A DNA stretch of 29,790 nucleotides, taken from NCBI GenBank assembly GCA_919901705.1, contig CAKKPR010000361.1, positions 1 to 29,790 on the forward strand, read 5' to 3'. The notes under the pieces were generated by a model. That model did not search any database, was not told the DNA's origin, and was given only the letters and a program-made list of their open reading frames with translations. This document shows positions 7,665 to 16,142 of this stretch, one piece after another. The position numbers were made by a program, and so were the translations under genes. Positions within the stretch are counted from its first letter, which is position 1; every line of letters starts with the position of its first letter. This stretch comes from Thermodesulfovibrionales bacterium. Lineage in GTDB: Bacteria; Nitrospirota; Thermodesulfovibrionia; Thermodesulfovibrionales; UBA1546.

Positions 7665-9077
7665 TTATGTAACCGCAATTATCGCGTCTTTAATTACTTT
7701 CAGCAATTGAAGCAGATTCTCATGGCTGATGCTTAATGGCGGCATTATGACAATGACATTGCCCAAGGGCCTGATAAAGACACTGTTTTCCCTTGCATGA
7801 TACGCAACCTTCCACCCGATTTTTTCTTCCCAATCATATGGCTTTTTTGTGTCTTTATCCTTTACAAGCTCAACCCCTGCCATCAGCCCCTTATTCCTGA
7901 CATCCCCGACATGCGGCAGATCTGAGATTTCCTTAAGCCAGGTCTCGAGGATTTTTATTTTGGGCTGGAGATTTAAAAGCGTATTTTCTTTTTCGAATAT
8001 ATCAAGACATGCAAGTGCTGCTGCACAAGCTAATGGGTTGCCTGTATATGAATGCCCGTGGAAAAATGTCTTCAGTTCCCTGAATTCGCCTAAAAATGCA
8101 TTATAGATTTCATCTGTTGCAATAGTTGCTGCAAGGGGAAGGTAGCCGCCTGTAATGCCCTTTGAAAGGCACGCTATATCCGGCACAACATCTTCATGCT
8201 CGCACGCAAACATCTTCCCTGTCCTTCCGAATCCTGTTGCAACCTCATCAGCTATCATAAGGACATTATATTTTGTGCATAAATCACGCACACCTTTAAG
8301 ATAGCCGGTCGGTGAGACAATCATGCCTCCTGCTGCCTGAACAAGCGGCTCAATTATCACGGCTGCAATCCCGGAAGAATTTTCTCTGAGTATATCTTCC
8401 ATCCTTTCAAGGCAGACAAACTTGCAGCCGGGATAAGAGAGTCCGGCCTCACACCTGTAGCAGTATGGAGACGGTGCATCGTATGTCTTGAATAACAAAG
8501 GGCTGAAGACCTTATGGAATGTCTCTACCCCTCCGACACTTACAGCTCCAAGTGTATCGCCATGGTATGCATTTTTAAGAGAAAGAAAAGTGTTTTTCCC
8601 GCCTATGCCTTTATGTATCCAGTATTGAAATGCCATCTTGAGCGCAACCTCAACAGCTGTTGAACCGTTATCGGAATAAAAAACTTTGGTCAGTTTAGCG
8701 TTCAGCGTTCGGCGTTCAGCGTTTTTATCTGACTTCTGACTTCTGACTTCTGACTTCTGTACTATTTTTATCAGTTTCTCCGCTAATTTAATTGCAGGCA
8801 CATTGCTCAGGCCAAGCATTGTCGAATGAGAAATCTTATCTATCTGCTCTTTGATGGCATCGTCAATCTCTTTTTTCCTGTGCCCGTGTATGTTGACCCA
8901 CATTGAAGAAACGCCGTCAAGATACCATCTGCCGTAGATGTCTTTTATGAAGCAATCTCTGCCTTCGGAAATGATGATGGGCTTTTCATCAAGCCAGCCC
9001 TTCATCTGGGTGAAGGGATGCCAGATATACTTTTTGTCTGCTTCTTCGAGATGTCTGTTTTCGTCCTGGATGCTCAT
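7665..9077 (-). CDS. bioA: Adenosylmethionine-8-amino-7-oxononanoate aminotransferase BioA
   Basis: 470 aa, about 20 more than usual. This PLP enzyme converts KAPA to DAPA in biotin synthesis using S-adenosylmethionine as amino donor. Visible motifs: N-terminal YIWHPFTQM (substrate gate), DGVSSMWVNIHGH, SDNGSTAVEVALKMAFQYW, DEVATGFGRTG, the PLP lysine K306 in LSKGITGGY, and HGHSYTGNPLACAAALA. Residues about 107-128 are an in-frame, low-complexity insertion encoded by short tandem repeats, placed just before the conserved KVFYSDNGS strand; the flanking domains are intact. No other bio genes are in the window. It follows phoU by 35 bp. No clear Shine-Dalgarno sequence is seen; TATTAT lies 7 bases before the ATG. 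Confidence 0.95.
   Translation of the reverse strand: MSIQDENRHLEEADKKYIWHPFTQMKGWLDEKPIIISEGRDCFIKDIYGRWYLDGVSSMWVNIHGHRKKEIDDAIKEQIDKISHSTMLGLSNVPAIKLAEKLIKIVQKSEVRSQKSDKNAERRTLNAKLTKVFYSDNGSTAVEVALKMAFQYWIHKGIGGKNTFLSLKNAYHGDTLGAVSVGGVETFHKVFSPLLFKTYDAPSPYCYRCEAGLSYPGCKFVCLERMEDILRENSSGIAAVIIEPLVQAAGGMIVSPTGYLKGVRDLCTKYNVLMIADEVATGFGRTGKMFACEHEDVVPDIACLSKGITGGYLPLAATIATDEIYNAFLGEFRELKTFFHGHSYTGNPLACAAALACLDIFEKENTLLNLQPKIKILETWLKEISDLPHVGDVRNKGLMAGVELVKDKDTKKPYDWEEKIGWKVAYHARENSVFIRPLGNVIVIMPPLSISHENLLQLLKVIKDAIIAVT
8694..8759. repeat. Tandem-repeat insertion within bioA
   Basis: Two short-word arrays side by side: GCGTTCAGCGTTCGGCGTT-type 6-7-mers (8698-8721) and a 7-bp unit CTGACTT repeated about four times (8731-8759). 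Such arrays are normally intergenic. Here they are in frame on the minus strand and encode a charged, low-complexity peptide (QKSEVRSQKSDKN...) at BioA residues 107-128, between the helix LAEKLIKIV and the conserved KVFYSDNGS strand. Confidence 0.85.
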
Positions 9078-9112
9078 AGGGCCTATAATAACAAATCTTA
9101 GACACGAGGAGA

Positions 9113-9787
9113 CTAATCTTTCTTTTTCCCCTCAGGAACTGCCATATGCCTTATAATTTTACCTTCAACGAGATAGACTACCATCTCTGCAATATTTGTT
9201 GCATGGTCTGCAATCCGCTCGAGATATTTTGATATGTATGTTATCTTGACAGCGCGTGATATGGTCTTTGGGTCCTGTATCATAAACAACAGAAGTTCGT
9301 TGAATACCTGATAGTTAAGATGATCAACCAGATCATCCCGTGTCAGCACATCCAGCGCTAAAGCCGAATCCCTTTTCACAAATGCATCAAGAGCATCCTT
9401 TACCATTTTCTGAGCTATCTCAGCCATCCGCGGTATATCTATATATGGTTTAAGCTGGGGCTCTTCATTAAGTTCCAGCGCTCTTTCGCATACATCTACG
9501 GCAAGGTCTCCTATTCTTTCGAGGTCTGTTGTAATCTTCATCGCTGTTGTTATCAGTCTTAAATCTCTTGCGCGAGGCTGTCTTAATGCAATCAGTCTTA
9601 TGCATTCCTCATCTATCTCTACATCAATCGCGTTTACTGCATGATCGTTGTCTATGGTATGCGTGGCAATTGCGGAGTCCCTTTCAACAAGTGACTTTAT
9701 CGAGTCGCTTATTGTCTGCTCTACCATAGAGCCAAGTTTCAAGACCTTCTCTATCAATGCCCTTAATTCTTCATCAAAAATAGCCAT
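9113..9787 (-). CDS. phoU: Phosphate signalling protein PhoU
   Basis: 224 aa, all helical, two tandem PhoU three-helix bundles. PhoU is a cytoplasmic regulator that links the PstSCAB transporter to PhoR and restrains the Pho response when phosphate is plentiful. Both repeats carry the acidic metal-binding signature: DLRLITTAMKITTDLERIGD in the first and AVKITYISKYLERIADHATN in the second. The start overlaps the pstB stop by one base (TGATG), as is usual at the end of pst operons. The C-terminus ends in a short basic tail (EGKKKD). Confidence 0.96.
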   Translation of the reverse strand: MAIFDEELRALIEKVLKLGSMVEQTISDSIKSLVERDSAIATHTIDNDHAVNAIDVEIDEECIRLIALRQPRARDLRLITTAMKITTDLERIGDLAVDVCERALELNEEPQLKPYIDIPRMAEIAQKMVKDALDAFVKRDSALALDVLTRDDLVDHLNYQVFNELLLFMIQDPKTISRAVKITYISKYLERIADHATNIAEMVVYLVEGKIIRHMAVPEGKKKD

Positions 9788-10551
9788 CAGCCAAACCTCC
9801 CTGTTATATATTCCTCTGTAAGTTTTTCAGAAGGAGCCGTGAAAATCTTATCAGTCCTGCCAAATTCAATCAACTCCCCAAGCATCAAAAACCCTGTCCA
9901 GTCAGATATCCTCGCAGCCTGCTGCATGTTATGGGTAACAATAATAATCGTAACATCTTTTTTCAGATTTATAAGAAGTTCTTCTATTTTACCTGTAGAT
10001 ATCGGGTCCAGGGCGGATGTCGGCTCATCAAAAAGCAAAACCTCAGGTTCAACAGCCAGTGCCCTTGCAATAACAAGTCTCTGTTGCTGTCCTCCTGAAA
10101 GGTCGTAGGCGCTGGCATTAAGCTTGTCTTTTACTTCATCCCACAGAGCTGCATGCTTAAGAGCCCTTTCAACCCTTTCGGAAAGTTCCGGCCTTTTTTT
10201 GACTCCTTTAAGTTTGAGCCCGTATGCAATGTTGTCATATATTGTCATGGGGAAAGGAGTGGGTTTTTGAAACACCATTCCGATACTGCTCCTCAGTGTA
10301 ATAAGGTCTATGTCACTGGAAAGGATATTTCTGTCCTGAAAGATTATCTCTCCTTCATATTTATTTTTGGGATATAAGTCATGCATCCTGTTAAAGCATC
10401 TCAGCAGGGTTGTCTTCCCGCAGCCCGAGGGGCCTATTAATGCAGTGACCGCATTTTTATAGGCCGATAAACTTATACCCTTAAGGGCATGTACATTCCC
10501 TGCATAATAAAAGTTCAGGCCTCGTATTTCTATCTCGATATCTCCGCTCAA
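9787..10551 (-). CDS. pstB: Phosphate ABC transporter ATP-binding protein PstB
   Basis: 254 aa, full length. The cytoplasmic ATPase subunit energises phosphate import. It has Walker A GPSGCGKT at 40-47, a Q-loop ([18 protein letters not shown]) typical of PstB, the ABC signature LSGGQQQR, Walker [13 protein letters not shown] and the switch histidine in [10 protein letters not shown]. The start codon is TTG (10549-10551), which overlaps the pstA stop as TTGA, with GGAGG 8 nt upstream. Translational coupling to pstA is therefore likely. It sits between pstA and phoU in the standard order. Confidence 0.97.
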   Translation of the reverse strand: MSGDIEIEIRGLNFYYAGNVHALKGISLSAYKNAVTALIGPSGCGKTTLLRCFNRMHDLYPKNKYEGEIIFQDRNILSSDIDLITLRSSIGMVFQKPTPFPMTIYDNIAYGLKLKGVKKRPELSERVERALKHAALWDEVKDKLNASAYDLSGGQQQRLVIARALAVEPEVLLFDEPTSALDPISTGKIEELLINLKKDVTIIIVTHNMQQAARISDWTGFLMLGELIEFGRTDKIFTAPSEKLTEEYITGRFG

Positions 10552-11390
10552 CCTTTATACCTCCACTTTATGATAAACCTTCCCAGCAAAGTGAGAAAGA
10601 GTATGAATATCGTAATCATTAATGATGCAGCCCATGCCTGGGCATGCCAGTCATCATAGGGGCCCATCGCATACTGAAAGATAGTTACAGTTAAAGAAGA
10701 GATAGGGCCATTCATGTTTGTTGAGAAAAAGGAATTGTTAAAGGATGTAAATAAAAGCGGCGCGGTTTCACCGGCAACCCTTGCTATAGAAAGCAAAATC
10801 CCGGTCAATATACCAGTAGCTGCTCCCCGGTAAACAATTTGTATAATAACTTTATAGTATGGCGCACCAAGTGCAAAAGCAGCTTCTCTTAATGTCCATG
10901 GAACGAGGGTGAGCATGTCCTCCGTGGTTCTAAGTACAACAGGAATCATTATTATTGATAGGGCAATAGCTCCGGCCCATCCGCTGAAATGACCAATCTG
11001 TCTTACAAGGATTGCGTAGATAAAGGTTCCAATGACGATTGAAGGAACGCTTACCATGATATCGGAAAGTACACTTATGATTCTCGCAATCTTTCTCCCT
11101 CGTGCATATTCTGCAAGAAAAGTTCCGCCGAGAACACCGACAGGGACACCTATCAATGTTGCAAATATGGTTATCATTAACTGCCCTATAAAAGCGTTCC
11201 TCAACCCGCCTCCTTCCACTCCGGCAGGCGCAGGGTCATTGATGAACAGGCTCAGGTTCAATGCCTTTATCCCATGCACAAGCACGTCACCAAGAATAAA
11301 GACAAGCCAGAAAAGACCTATAAGAGCAGCAAGGGTGCTGAGTGACATGGCGATAACGCCTTCTGTTTTTCTAAGCTGTTCTCTTGTCAT
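10548..11390 (-). CDS. pstA: Phosphate ABC transporter permease PstA
   Basis: 280 aa. Integral membrane permease with six predicted hydrophobic segments, beginning with [21 protein letters not shown]. The BPD-type EAA loop is seen as [21 protein letters not shown] in the middle of the protein, contacting Pst[19 protein letters not shown] near the C-terminal end is typical of PstA. It pairs with PstC to form the translocation pore for phosphate delivered by PstS. The start is preceded by only a weak GAGGG, and a 193-bp gap containing palindromic repeats separates it from pstC, so pstAB-phoU may be expressed at a different level from pstSC. Confidence 0.95.
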   Translation of the reverse strand: MTREQLRKTEGVIAMSLSTLAALIGLFWLVFILGDVLVHGIKALNLSLFINDPAPAGVEGGGLRNAFIGQLMITIFATLIGVPVGVLGGTFLAEYARGRKIARIISVLSDIMVSVPSIVIGTFIYAILVRQIGHFSGWAGAIALSIIMIPVVLRTTEDMLTLVPWTLREAAFALGAPYYKVIIQIVYRGAATGILTGILLSIARVAGETAPLLFTSFNNSFFSTNMNGPISSLTVTIFQYAMGPYDDWHAQAWAASLMITIFILFLTLLGRFIIKWRYKG

Positions 11391-11443
11391 TGATTGGGTA
11401 TCCCTCTATTTTTTTAAAAACTATTAAACATATCAGTCATGTC

Positions 11444-11568
11444 ATGCCCGAGGTTCTTAACCGGGCATCCAGTTCCTTTGCATTCAGCTATCCTATTTTT
11501 CAAGAGGAACACTCTGGATTCCCGCTTTCGCGGGAATGACGTCGTTAGGCATCCTGTTGCCGGAGTGT
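11444..11568. repeat. Palindromic intergenic repeat cluster between pstC and pstA
   Basis: Three hairpins occur in the pstC-pstA gap: ATGCCCG/CGGGCAT (11444-11468), a perfect 8-bp ATTCCCGC-tttc-GCGGGAAT (11518-11537), and an outer ACACTCTGG/CCGGAGTGT stem (11509-11568) enclosing the second. The sequence TTCCCGCTTTCGCGGGAATGA is of the REP-like kind scattered in many genomes. Within the operon transcript it could stabilise the pstSC mRNA or act as an attenuator. Confidence 0.75.
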
Positions 11569-11583
11569 CCATTTGACAATTTT

Positions 11584-12525
11584 TCATCTTGAATACTTCC
11601 TTTCTGCCTTAAGGAGAAAAAATTTCGCAATAGCAAGTGTGATGAAGCTCATCACAAAAAGTACAAGCGCCAGATAAAACAGCGACGAAAGATAAATATC
11701 TTTGTCTGCCTCTGCAAACTCATTTGCAAGGGTTACGGTTATAGTTGCGGCTGCATCAAGGAGCGATGTGGTTATCCGGTGGTTGTTCCCGAGAACGAAC
11801 GCAATTGCCATGGTCTCGCCGAGCGCTCTTCCCAAAGAAAGAACTATCCCGCCGAAAACTCCAAGTTTCGAGTATGGTATTACTATGTTTTTTATAACTT
11901 CCCATTTCGTAGCGCCAATGGCATATGCAGACTCCTTGACAACAGAAGGAGTAAGGTTAAAAGAATCTCTTGATATGCTAGCTGTAAAAGGTATTATCAT
12001 AATGCTCAGGATTACGCTTGCCGTTAAAATATCAATCCCCATTGGAGTGCCCCTGAAGAGTATTTCTACAAATGGAATACCGGCGGTAATCTTTTTCAGG
12101 AATGGCTCAACATGGTTGCTCATTACGGGAGAAAGCGTGAAGAGTCCCCACATGCCGTAGATGATGCTCGGGATTGCTGCCAGAAGCTCTATGGCTATGC
12201 CGATAGGCCCTTTGAGAAAATTCGGGGATATTTCCGTAATAAATATTGCAATTCCTATGGCAACAGGGATTGCAATTATGAGCGATAGAAATGTTGTAAG
12301 AAGAGTCCCATAGATATTAGTCAAGGCGCCGAAGGACTCTTTTACAGGGTCCCAGTCTGTTGAAGTGAGGAATTTTATGATCCCGAATTTCCCTATCGAA
12401 AGGGAAGACTCTTTAATAAGTACAAATAAGATACCGATGATAAATATAATGACAGAAAAGGAGGCAATTGCAGTAATAACTGAGAATAGTAAATCTATAG
12501 GGTTCTTTTTAGAAAGTATCGCCAT
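11584..12525 (-). CDS. pstC: Phosphate ABC transporter permease PstC
   Basis: 313 aa. Inner-membrane permease with six hydrophobic segments; the first (about 12-38) is VITAIASFSVIIFIIGILFVL. The PstC loop FLTSTDWDPVKESFGALTNIYGTLLTTF is present, as are AIPSIIYGMWGLF and the EAA-type ATKWEVIKNIVIPYSKLGVFGG contact loop. GRALGETMAIAFVLGNN is highly characteristic. It follows pstS with a 45-bp gap and works with PstA as the channel. Confidence 0.96.
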   Translation of the reverse strand: MAILSKKNPIDLLFSVITAIASFSVIIFIIGILFVLIKESSLSIGKFGIIKFLTSTDWDPVKESFGALTNIYGTLLTTFLSLIIAIPVAIGIAIFITEISPNFLKGPIGIAIELLAAIPSIIYGMWGLFTLSPVMSNHVEPFLKKITAGIPFVEILFRGTPMGIDILTASVILSIMIIPFTASISRDSFNLTPSVVKESAYAIGATKWEVIKNIVIPYSKLGVFGGIVLSLGRALGETMAIAFVLGNNHRITTSLLDAAATITVTLANEFAEADKDIYLSSLFYLALVLFVMSFITLAIAKFFLLKAERKYSR

Positions 12526-12570
12526 AAATTCTAATGCCTCTTTGTCATCACCCCGGAAATTTAATAACTC

Positions 12571-13581
12571 CTATTGCAGCCCGTTTGCCTTCCAGTAAGC
12601 CCTAATCTTATCCTTTAATGATTTTGGTAAAGGGACATATGTTAGCTCCTTAGCCTTATTATCTCCGTTCTTGAACGCCCAGTCAAAGAATTTGACGATA
12701 TTCTTGTTTACGTCGGCCTTTTCCTTTGCAAGAAGTATGAATGTTGCCCCGGCAATCGGCCAAGAACCCTTACCCGGCGCATTCGTAAGCCAGAGATAGA
12801 AATCCTTTTTGGGATCAAAGTCACCAGACTCGGCAGCATCTTCAAAACTCTCAAATCCAGGCACGACAAAATTACCCGCTTTATTCTTCAACTGTGTATA
12901 GTCGAGTTTGTTCTGCTTTGCATAGGCAAATTCAACATATCCTATGGAGTTGGGTGTTCTCTTCACATAATTCGCCACCCCCTCATTGCCCTTACCGCCG
13001 ATACCAACAGGAAATTTCACTGCCTTGCCCGCGCCAACCTTATCTTTCCATGCAGGGCAGGTCTCTGCCAGATAGTGAGTAAAGATGGCAGTCGTACCTG
13101 AGCCGTCAGAACGGTAAACAACAGTAATCTCTCCCTGCGGGAGCTTCAAACCTGGATTCATCTTCCTGATGCTCTCATCACTCCATGATTTGATTTCGCC
13201 AAGAAATATCTTGCAGAGCGTGTCTGAGTCAAGCTTCATTTGACCGGGCTGAACGTTTTCCACGTTCGCCACCGGGACAACACCGCCGATTACAGCAGGA
13301 AACTGGAGCAGCTTGTCTTTCTGAAGCTGTTCGGGCTTAAGAGGGTCATCAGATGCGCCAAAATCAACTGTCCTTTCTGTGATCTGCCTCTGACCGCCAC
13401 CCGACCCAATGGACTGGTAGTTCAGTTGAACTCCGGTAATTTTGTTGTAATCAAAAGCCCATGCCGAATATACAGGATAGGGGAAAGTTGCGCCTGCTCC
13501 GTTAAGTGTTACTGCGGCCTCGGCATTCGTAAATGACAATACCAACGCTATTGCCAATGCTAATTTCATAATTGTTTTCAT
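12571..13581 (-). CDS. pstS: Phosphate-binding protein PstS
   Basis: 336 aa. Periplasmic receptor that captures phosphate and delivers it to PstCA. A Sec signal peptide ends near residue 22 (LALAIALVLSFTNAEA, then AVTLNGAG). The mature protein starts with GAGATFPYPVYSAW. Phosphate-contacting loops are SIGSGGGQRQI, DFGASDDPL and VYRSDGSGTT. There is no lipobox cysteine, so it is soluble rather than a lipoprotein. GGAGA precedes the ATG. Upstream are a TATATT -10 and three PhoB-type half-sites, so it should be strongly induced on phosphate limitation. First gene of pstSCAB-phoU. Confidence 0.97.
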   Translation of the reverse strand: MKTIMKLALAIALVLSFTNAEAAVTLNGAGATFPYPVYSAWAFDYNKITGVQLNYQSIGSGGGQRQITERTVDFGASDDPLKPEQLQKDKLLQFPAVIGGVVPVANVENVQPGQMKLDSDTLCKIFLGEIKSWSDESIRKMNPGLKLPQGEITVVYRSDGSGTTAIFTHYLAETCPAWKDKVGAGKAVKFPVGIGGKGNEGVANYVKRTPNSIGYVEFAYAKQNKLDYTQLKNKAGNFVVPGFESFEDAAESGDFDPKKDFYLWLTNAPGKGSWPIAGATFILLAKEKADVNKNIVKFFDWAFKNGDNKAKELTYVPLPKSLKDKIRAYWKANGLQ

Positions 13582-13608
13582 AGTTTCTCCTTTTTTATCT
13601 ACTTTTAG

Positions 13609-13661
13609 AATATACTCTGATTGTTACAATAATGTTACAAGCTGATTAAATTTCTGTTACT
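13609..13661 (-). promoter_or_regulatory. Pho box and promoter of pstS
   Basis: Half-sites TGTTACA (13622-13628), TGTTACA (13633-13639) and TGTTACT (13655-13661) on the plus strand are spaced 11 and 22 bp apart, the PhoB helical phasing with 4-bp AT-rich spacers. A minus-strand TATATT -10 at 13609-13614 lies 7 bp downstream of the proximal half-site, and no -35 is visible, the arrangement of a PhoB-activated promoter. The predicted transcript starts about 22 nt before the pstS ATG. Confidence 0.8.
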
Positions 13662-13724
13662 CCCTCATATCCCCCCTCCCTCCTTTTCAATCTTACCGCT
13701 AATTGTCCTGAACGACAAATTTCT

Positions 13725-13862
13725 TTACAGCCACTTTTTGTTAGTGAGTCGTCCACCGAAGACCTTTTCTATGAGTTGAAATATGAAGAGATTAGGTTTT
13801 GCCTTAAAAAGAAATATTACGGTGATTACGCAGACAACGATGCTTAAGAAAACGATTATCAT
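13725..13862 (-). CDS. Possible 45-aa single-span membrane protein
   Basis: A short ORF between pstS and pncC. Residues 2-19 are strongly hydrophobic (IIVFLSIVVCVITVIFLF), followed by KAKPNLFIF and a basic end (GGRLTNKKWL). That is the profile of small inner-membrane proteins with a short cytoplasmic or periplasmic tail. No Shine-Dalgarno sequence is visible, and TACTCT lies about 5 bases before the ATG. A second set of PhoB-like repeats (13883-13911) lies just upstream. I do not recognise a family; coding status is uncertain. Confidence 0.45.
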   Translation of the reverse strand: MIIVFLSIVVCVITVIFLFKAKPNLFIFQLIEKVFGGRLTNKKWL

Positions 13863-13882
13863 GTTTTAGAGTAACAGGACAA

Positions 13883-13911
13883 TGTTGCAGCAGTATTAAG
13901 AAAATGTTAAG
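13883..13911 (-). promoter_or_regulatory. Second, weaker Pho-box-like repeat array
   Basis: On the plus strand, TGTTGCA (13883), TATTAAG (13894) and TGTTAAG (13905) recur every 11 bp with 4-base spacers, in the same orientation as the pstS array 220 bp away. On the minus strand this reads CTTAACA-N4-CTTAATA. It could serve the small membrane ORF just downstream (start 13862). The match is degenerate, so it may be chance. Confidence 0.4.
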
Positions 13912-13989
13912 TTTTGCCGCTTTCTTTTGTCCTGATATTTCGATATACTTTAAACCATACCGGCCATACGGATCGAGAGGAGAACAAGC

Positions 13990-14478
13990 ATGGATACGGA
14001 ACTTTTAACAGCAGTCAGGGAGCTTGCGGACAAGCTCTCCGGTAAGAACCTGAAGCTTGGCGTTGCCGAGTCATGCACAGGAGGCTTTTTATCGAACACC
14101 ATTACAAATCTCCCCGGAGCGTCAGAGTTTTTCAAGCTCTCAGTGGTGAGCTATTCCAAGGAAGTAAAAAAATCTGTCCTCGGGGTGAGATCCTCAACCC
14201 TTAAGAAACACGGCATGGTGAGCGAGGAGACAGCAGTCGCCATGCTTGAAGGTGTAATGAAGCTGGGACATGCGGATGTAGCCCTTTCCGTTACCGGCGT
14301 TGCGGGGCCCGAGCAGATGGAGAACAAGGACGTGGGCCTTGTTTTCATTGCGGCAGCCGTGAGAGAACATGTCGAATCGCAGGGTTTTAAATTTTCAGGT
14401 AACAGAGAGGAGATCAAGCGGCAGGCGTCGCTGGAGGCCCTCAGGTTTCTGAAACGGGCTTTGGATATATGGCTTTAG
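13990..14478 (+). CDS. pncC: Nicotinamide-nucleotide amidohydrolase PncC (CinA C-terminal domain)
   Basis: 162 aa, the stand-alone CinA C-terminal domain without the N-terminal molybdopterin-binding-like domain. PncC deamidates nicotinamide mononucleotide to nicotinic acid mononucleotide, recycling pyridine nucleotides. Motifs: GVAESCTGG at 24-32 with the catalytic serine S28, VVSYSKEVKKSVLGV, and VTGVAGPEQ. GAGAGGAG lies upstream of the ATG. It is on the plus strand between the pst and phoBR blocks, with visibly higher GC than the flanking Pho genes, suggesting it arrived with katA. Family is clear; in vivo activity is inferred from the family. Confidence 0.92.
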   Translation: MDTELLTAVRELADKLSGKNLKLGVAESCTGGFLSNTITNLPGASEFFKLSVVSYSKEVKKSVLGVRSSTLKKHGMVSEETAVAMLEGVMKLGHADVALSVTGVAGPEQMENKDVGLVFIAAAVREHVESQGFKFSGNREEIKRQASLEALRFLKRALDIWL

Positions 14479-14519
14479 GGCGTAATCATGGGCGAGGTTT
14501 AGGAGAGGTTTGCGGCTTC

Positions 14520-14548
14520 TTGACAAAGCAGGTAAACCCCTCTATGCT
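14520..14548 (+). promoter_or_regulatory. katA promoter
   Basis: TTGACA (14520-14525), exactly 17 bases, then TATGCT (14543-14548). The -35 is perfect and the -10 matches at four of six positions. The expected start is about 14555, giving a leader of roughly 47 nt to the chosen katA ATG. The -10 and start site are covered by a large palindrome. Confidence 0.72.
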
Positions 14549-14567
14549 CCTAATTAGGAACATAGAG
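14540..14567. promoter_or_regulatory. 28-bp palindromic operator at katA promoter
   Basis: CTCTATG-c-TCCTAATTAGGA-a-CATAGAG: a 28-bp palindrome symmetrical except for one position per arm, centred at 14553.5. It overlaps the -10 and the predicted start site, where a repressor would act. It is not a PerR box (TTATAATNATTATAA) or a classical Fur box. No U-tract follows, so it is unlikely to be a terminator. The regulator is unknown and not evident in the window. Confidence 0.68.
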
Positions 14568-14601
14568 AGACGCCTTACAATTTATGTATCAGGAGGGTGG
14601 C

Positions 14602-16104
14602 ATGGAAAACAAAAAACTTACCAATAACTTTGGAGCGCCGGTGGATGACGACCAGAACTCAATAACCGCCGGCAATCCCGGGCCCGTACTGATGCAGGAT
14701 GTCCATCTGCTTGAAAAACTTTCTCATTTCGACAGGGAACGTATCCCTGAACGTGTGGTGCATGCAAAAGGGGCTGGCGCATATGGTTATTTTGAAGTAA
14801 CGGCTGATGTGACGAAATATACGCGAGCGAAGTTCCTTTCTCAGGCAGGAAAGCGCACCGAGGTCTTTGCGCGCTTCTCAACCGTTGGCGGCGAGAAGGG
14901 GTCCGCTGATGCGGAACGCGATCCCAGAGGGTTTGCCCTGAAGTTCTACACCGAGGAGGGGAACTACGATATGGTGGGAAACAACACCCCTGTCTTCTTT
15001 ATCCGGGACCCTCTGAAGTTTCCCGATTTCATACATACACAGAAAAGAAACCCGGCAACGAACCTGAAGGACCCTGACATGTTCTGGGATTTCCTTTCTC
15101 TTACGCCTGAGTCCATCCACCAGGTCACCATCCTCTTCTCCGACCGGGGCACACCCAGGACATTCCGCAATATGAACGGCTACAGCAGCCACACATACAA
15201 GTGGTACAACGCAAAAGGCGAGTTTTTTTGGGTGCAGTATCACTTCAAGACCGAGCAGGGCATCCAAAATCTTATCCGGGAAGAGGCAGAGATCATGAAA
15301 GGCAAGGATCCTGATCACGCCACCCGTGACCTGCACCAGGCGATCGAGGCCGGCGAGCATCCTTCATGGAGGGTGGAAGTGCAGATCATGAAACCCGAGC
15401 AGGCCGCAGACTACCGCTTTGACCCCTTTGATATCACTAAGGTGTGGCCTCATGCAGATTTCCCGCCGATCACAATCGGCCGTATGGTGCTCAACCGAAA
15501 CCCGGAAAACTACTTTGCAGAGGTAGAACAGGCTGCTTTCTCCCCTGCCAACTTTGTGCCGGGCATTGCTGCATCGCCGGACAAGATGCTGCAGGGCCGT
15601 CTCTTCAGCTACCACGATACCCATCGGCACCGTCTCGGTCCCAATTACCACCTATTGCCGGTAAACTCGGCCAAAGGATGCGTCGTGAATAACTATCAGC
15701 GTGATGGTTTTATGCGCTTTGACAATAATGGCGGCGGCAGCCCGAATTACTATCCCAACAGCTTCAACGGTCCGAAACCTGATCCCAATACCGGGGAACC
15801 GGCCTTTGATGTCTTGGGAAAGGCGGCACGCCAGAGGTATACCCACCCCAATGACGACTTTGTGCAGCCTGGTGATCTTTACCGCAAAGTCATGACGGAA
15901 ACAGATCGAAATCACCTGATCGGCAACATTGTTGGTCATTTGGGAGGCGCACAAAAGCGTATACAGTTACGTCAGGCCGCGCTTTTTTACAAAGCAGATT
16001 CAGATTACGGTCGCCGAGTGGCTGAAGGACTTAAGTTGGACTTGAAGGAAGTTGAGCGTCTGGCAAGGATGTCTCAGGAGGAGCGGGCCAAGGCCACTGC
16101 ATAA
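14602..16104 (+). CDS. katA: Monofunctional haem catalase KatA
   Basis: 500 aa, the small-subunit catalase size. It dismutates hydrogen peroxide to water and oxygen. Key elements: [19 protein letters not shown] with catalytic H54, [20 protein letters not shown], the distal-pocket [11 protein letters not shown], and the proximal haem ligand in [15 protein letters not shown]. The frame opens at 14584, but the ATG at 14602 has AGGAGG five bases upstream and gives the canonical start. It has its own sigma-70 promoter with a palindromic operator. GC and codon use are richer than the phoR and pst genes either side, consistent with transfer. A catalase beside an arsenate-respiration cluster hints at intermittent oxygen exposure. 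Confidence 0.97.
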   Translation: MENKKLTNNFGAPVDDDQNSITAGNPGPVLMQDVHLLEKLSHFDRERIPERVVHAKGAGAYGYFEVTADVTKYTRAKFLSQAGKRTEVFARFSTVGGEKGSADAERDPRGFALKFYTEEGNYDMVGNNTPVFFIRDPLKFPDFIHTQKRNPATNLKDPDMFWDFLSLTPESIHQVTILFSDRGTPRTFRNMNGYSSHTYKWYNAKGEFFWVQYHFKTEQGIQNLIREEAEIMKGKDPDHATRDLHQAIEAGEHPSWRVEVQIMKPEQAADYRFDPFDITKVWPHADFPPITIGRMVLNRNPENYFAEVEQAAFSPANFVPGIAASPDKMLQGRLFSYHDTHRHRLGPNYHLLPVNSAKGCVVNNYQRDGFMRFDNNGGGSPNYYPNSFNGPKPDPNTGEPAFDVLGKAARQRYTHPNDDFVQPGDLYRKVMTETDRNHLIGNIVGHLGGAQKRIQLRQAALFYKADSDYGRRVAEGLKLDLKEVERLARMSQEERAKATA

Positions 16105-16117
16105 GTGGCTTATGCAG
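16097..16117 (+). terminator. Hairpin overlapping the katA stop codon
   Basis: CTGCATAAG-TGG-CTTATGCAG: a perfect 9-bp stem with a 3-base loop that includes the TAA stop codon. There is no U-tract, so it is not a standard intrinsic terminator. It may cap the 3' end or mark a factor-dependent stop in the 38-bp convergent gap with phoR. Confidence 0.45.
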
Positions 16118-16142
16118 AGACGAAATAACACATATGATTCTG

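Noticed and set aside
8694..8759. CRISPR array
   Set aside because: Units are 6-7 bp with no spacers; no Cas genes. No CRISPR-like repeat-spacer structure is present anywhere in the window.
13747..13869. 28-aa plus-strand frame (MKRLGFALKR...) opposite the 45-aa ORF
   Set aside because: Short, no ribosome-binding site and no membrane or other recognisable feature; the minus-strand frame is the better candidate.
14540..14567. Rho-independent terminator of pncC
   Set aside because: No U-tract follows the palindrome, and it overlaps a well-formed promoter, so an operator fits better.
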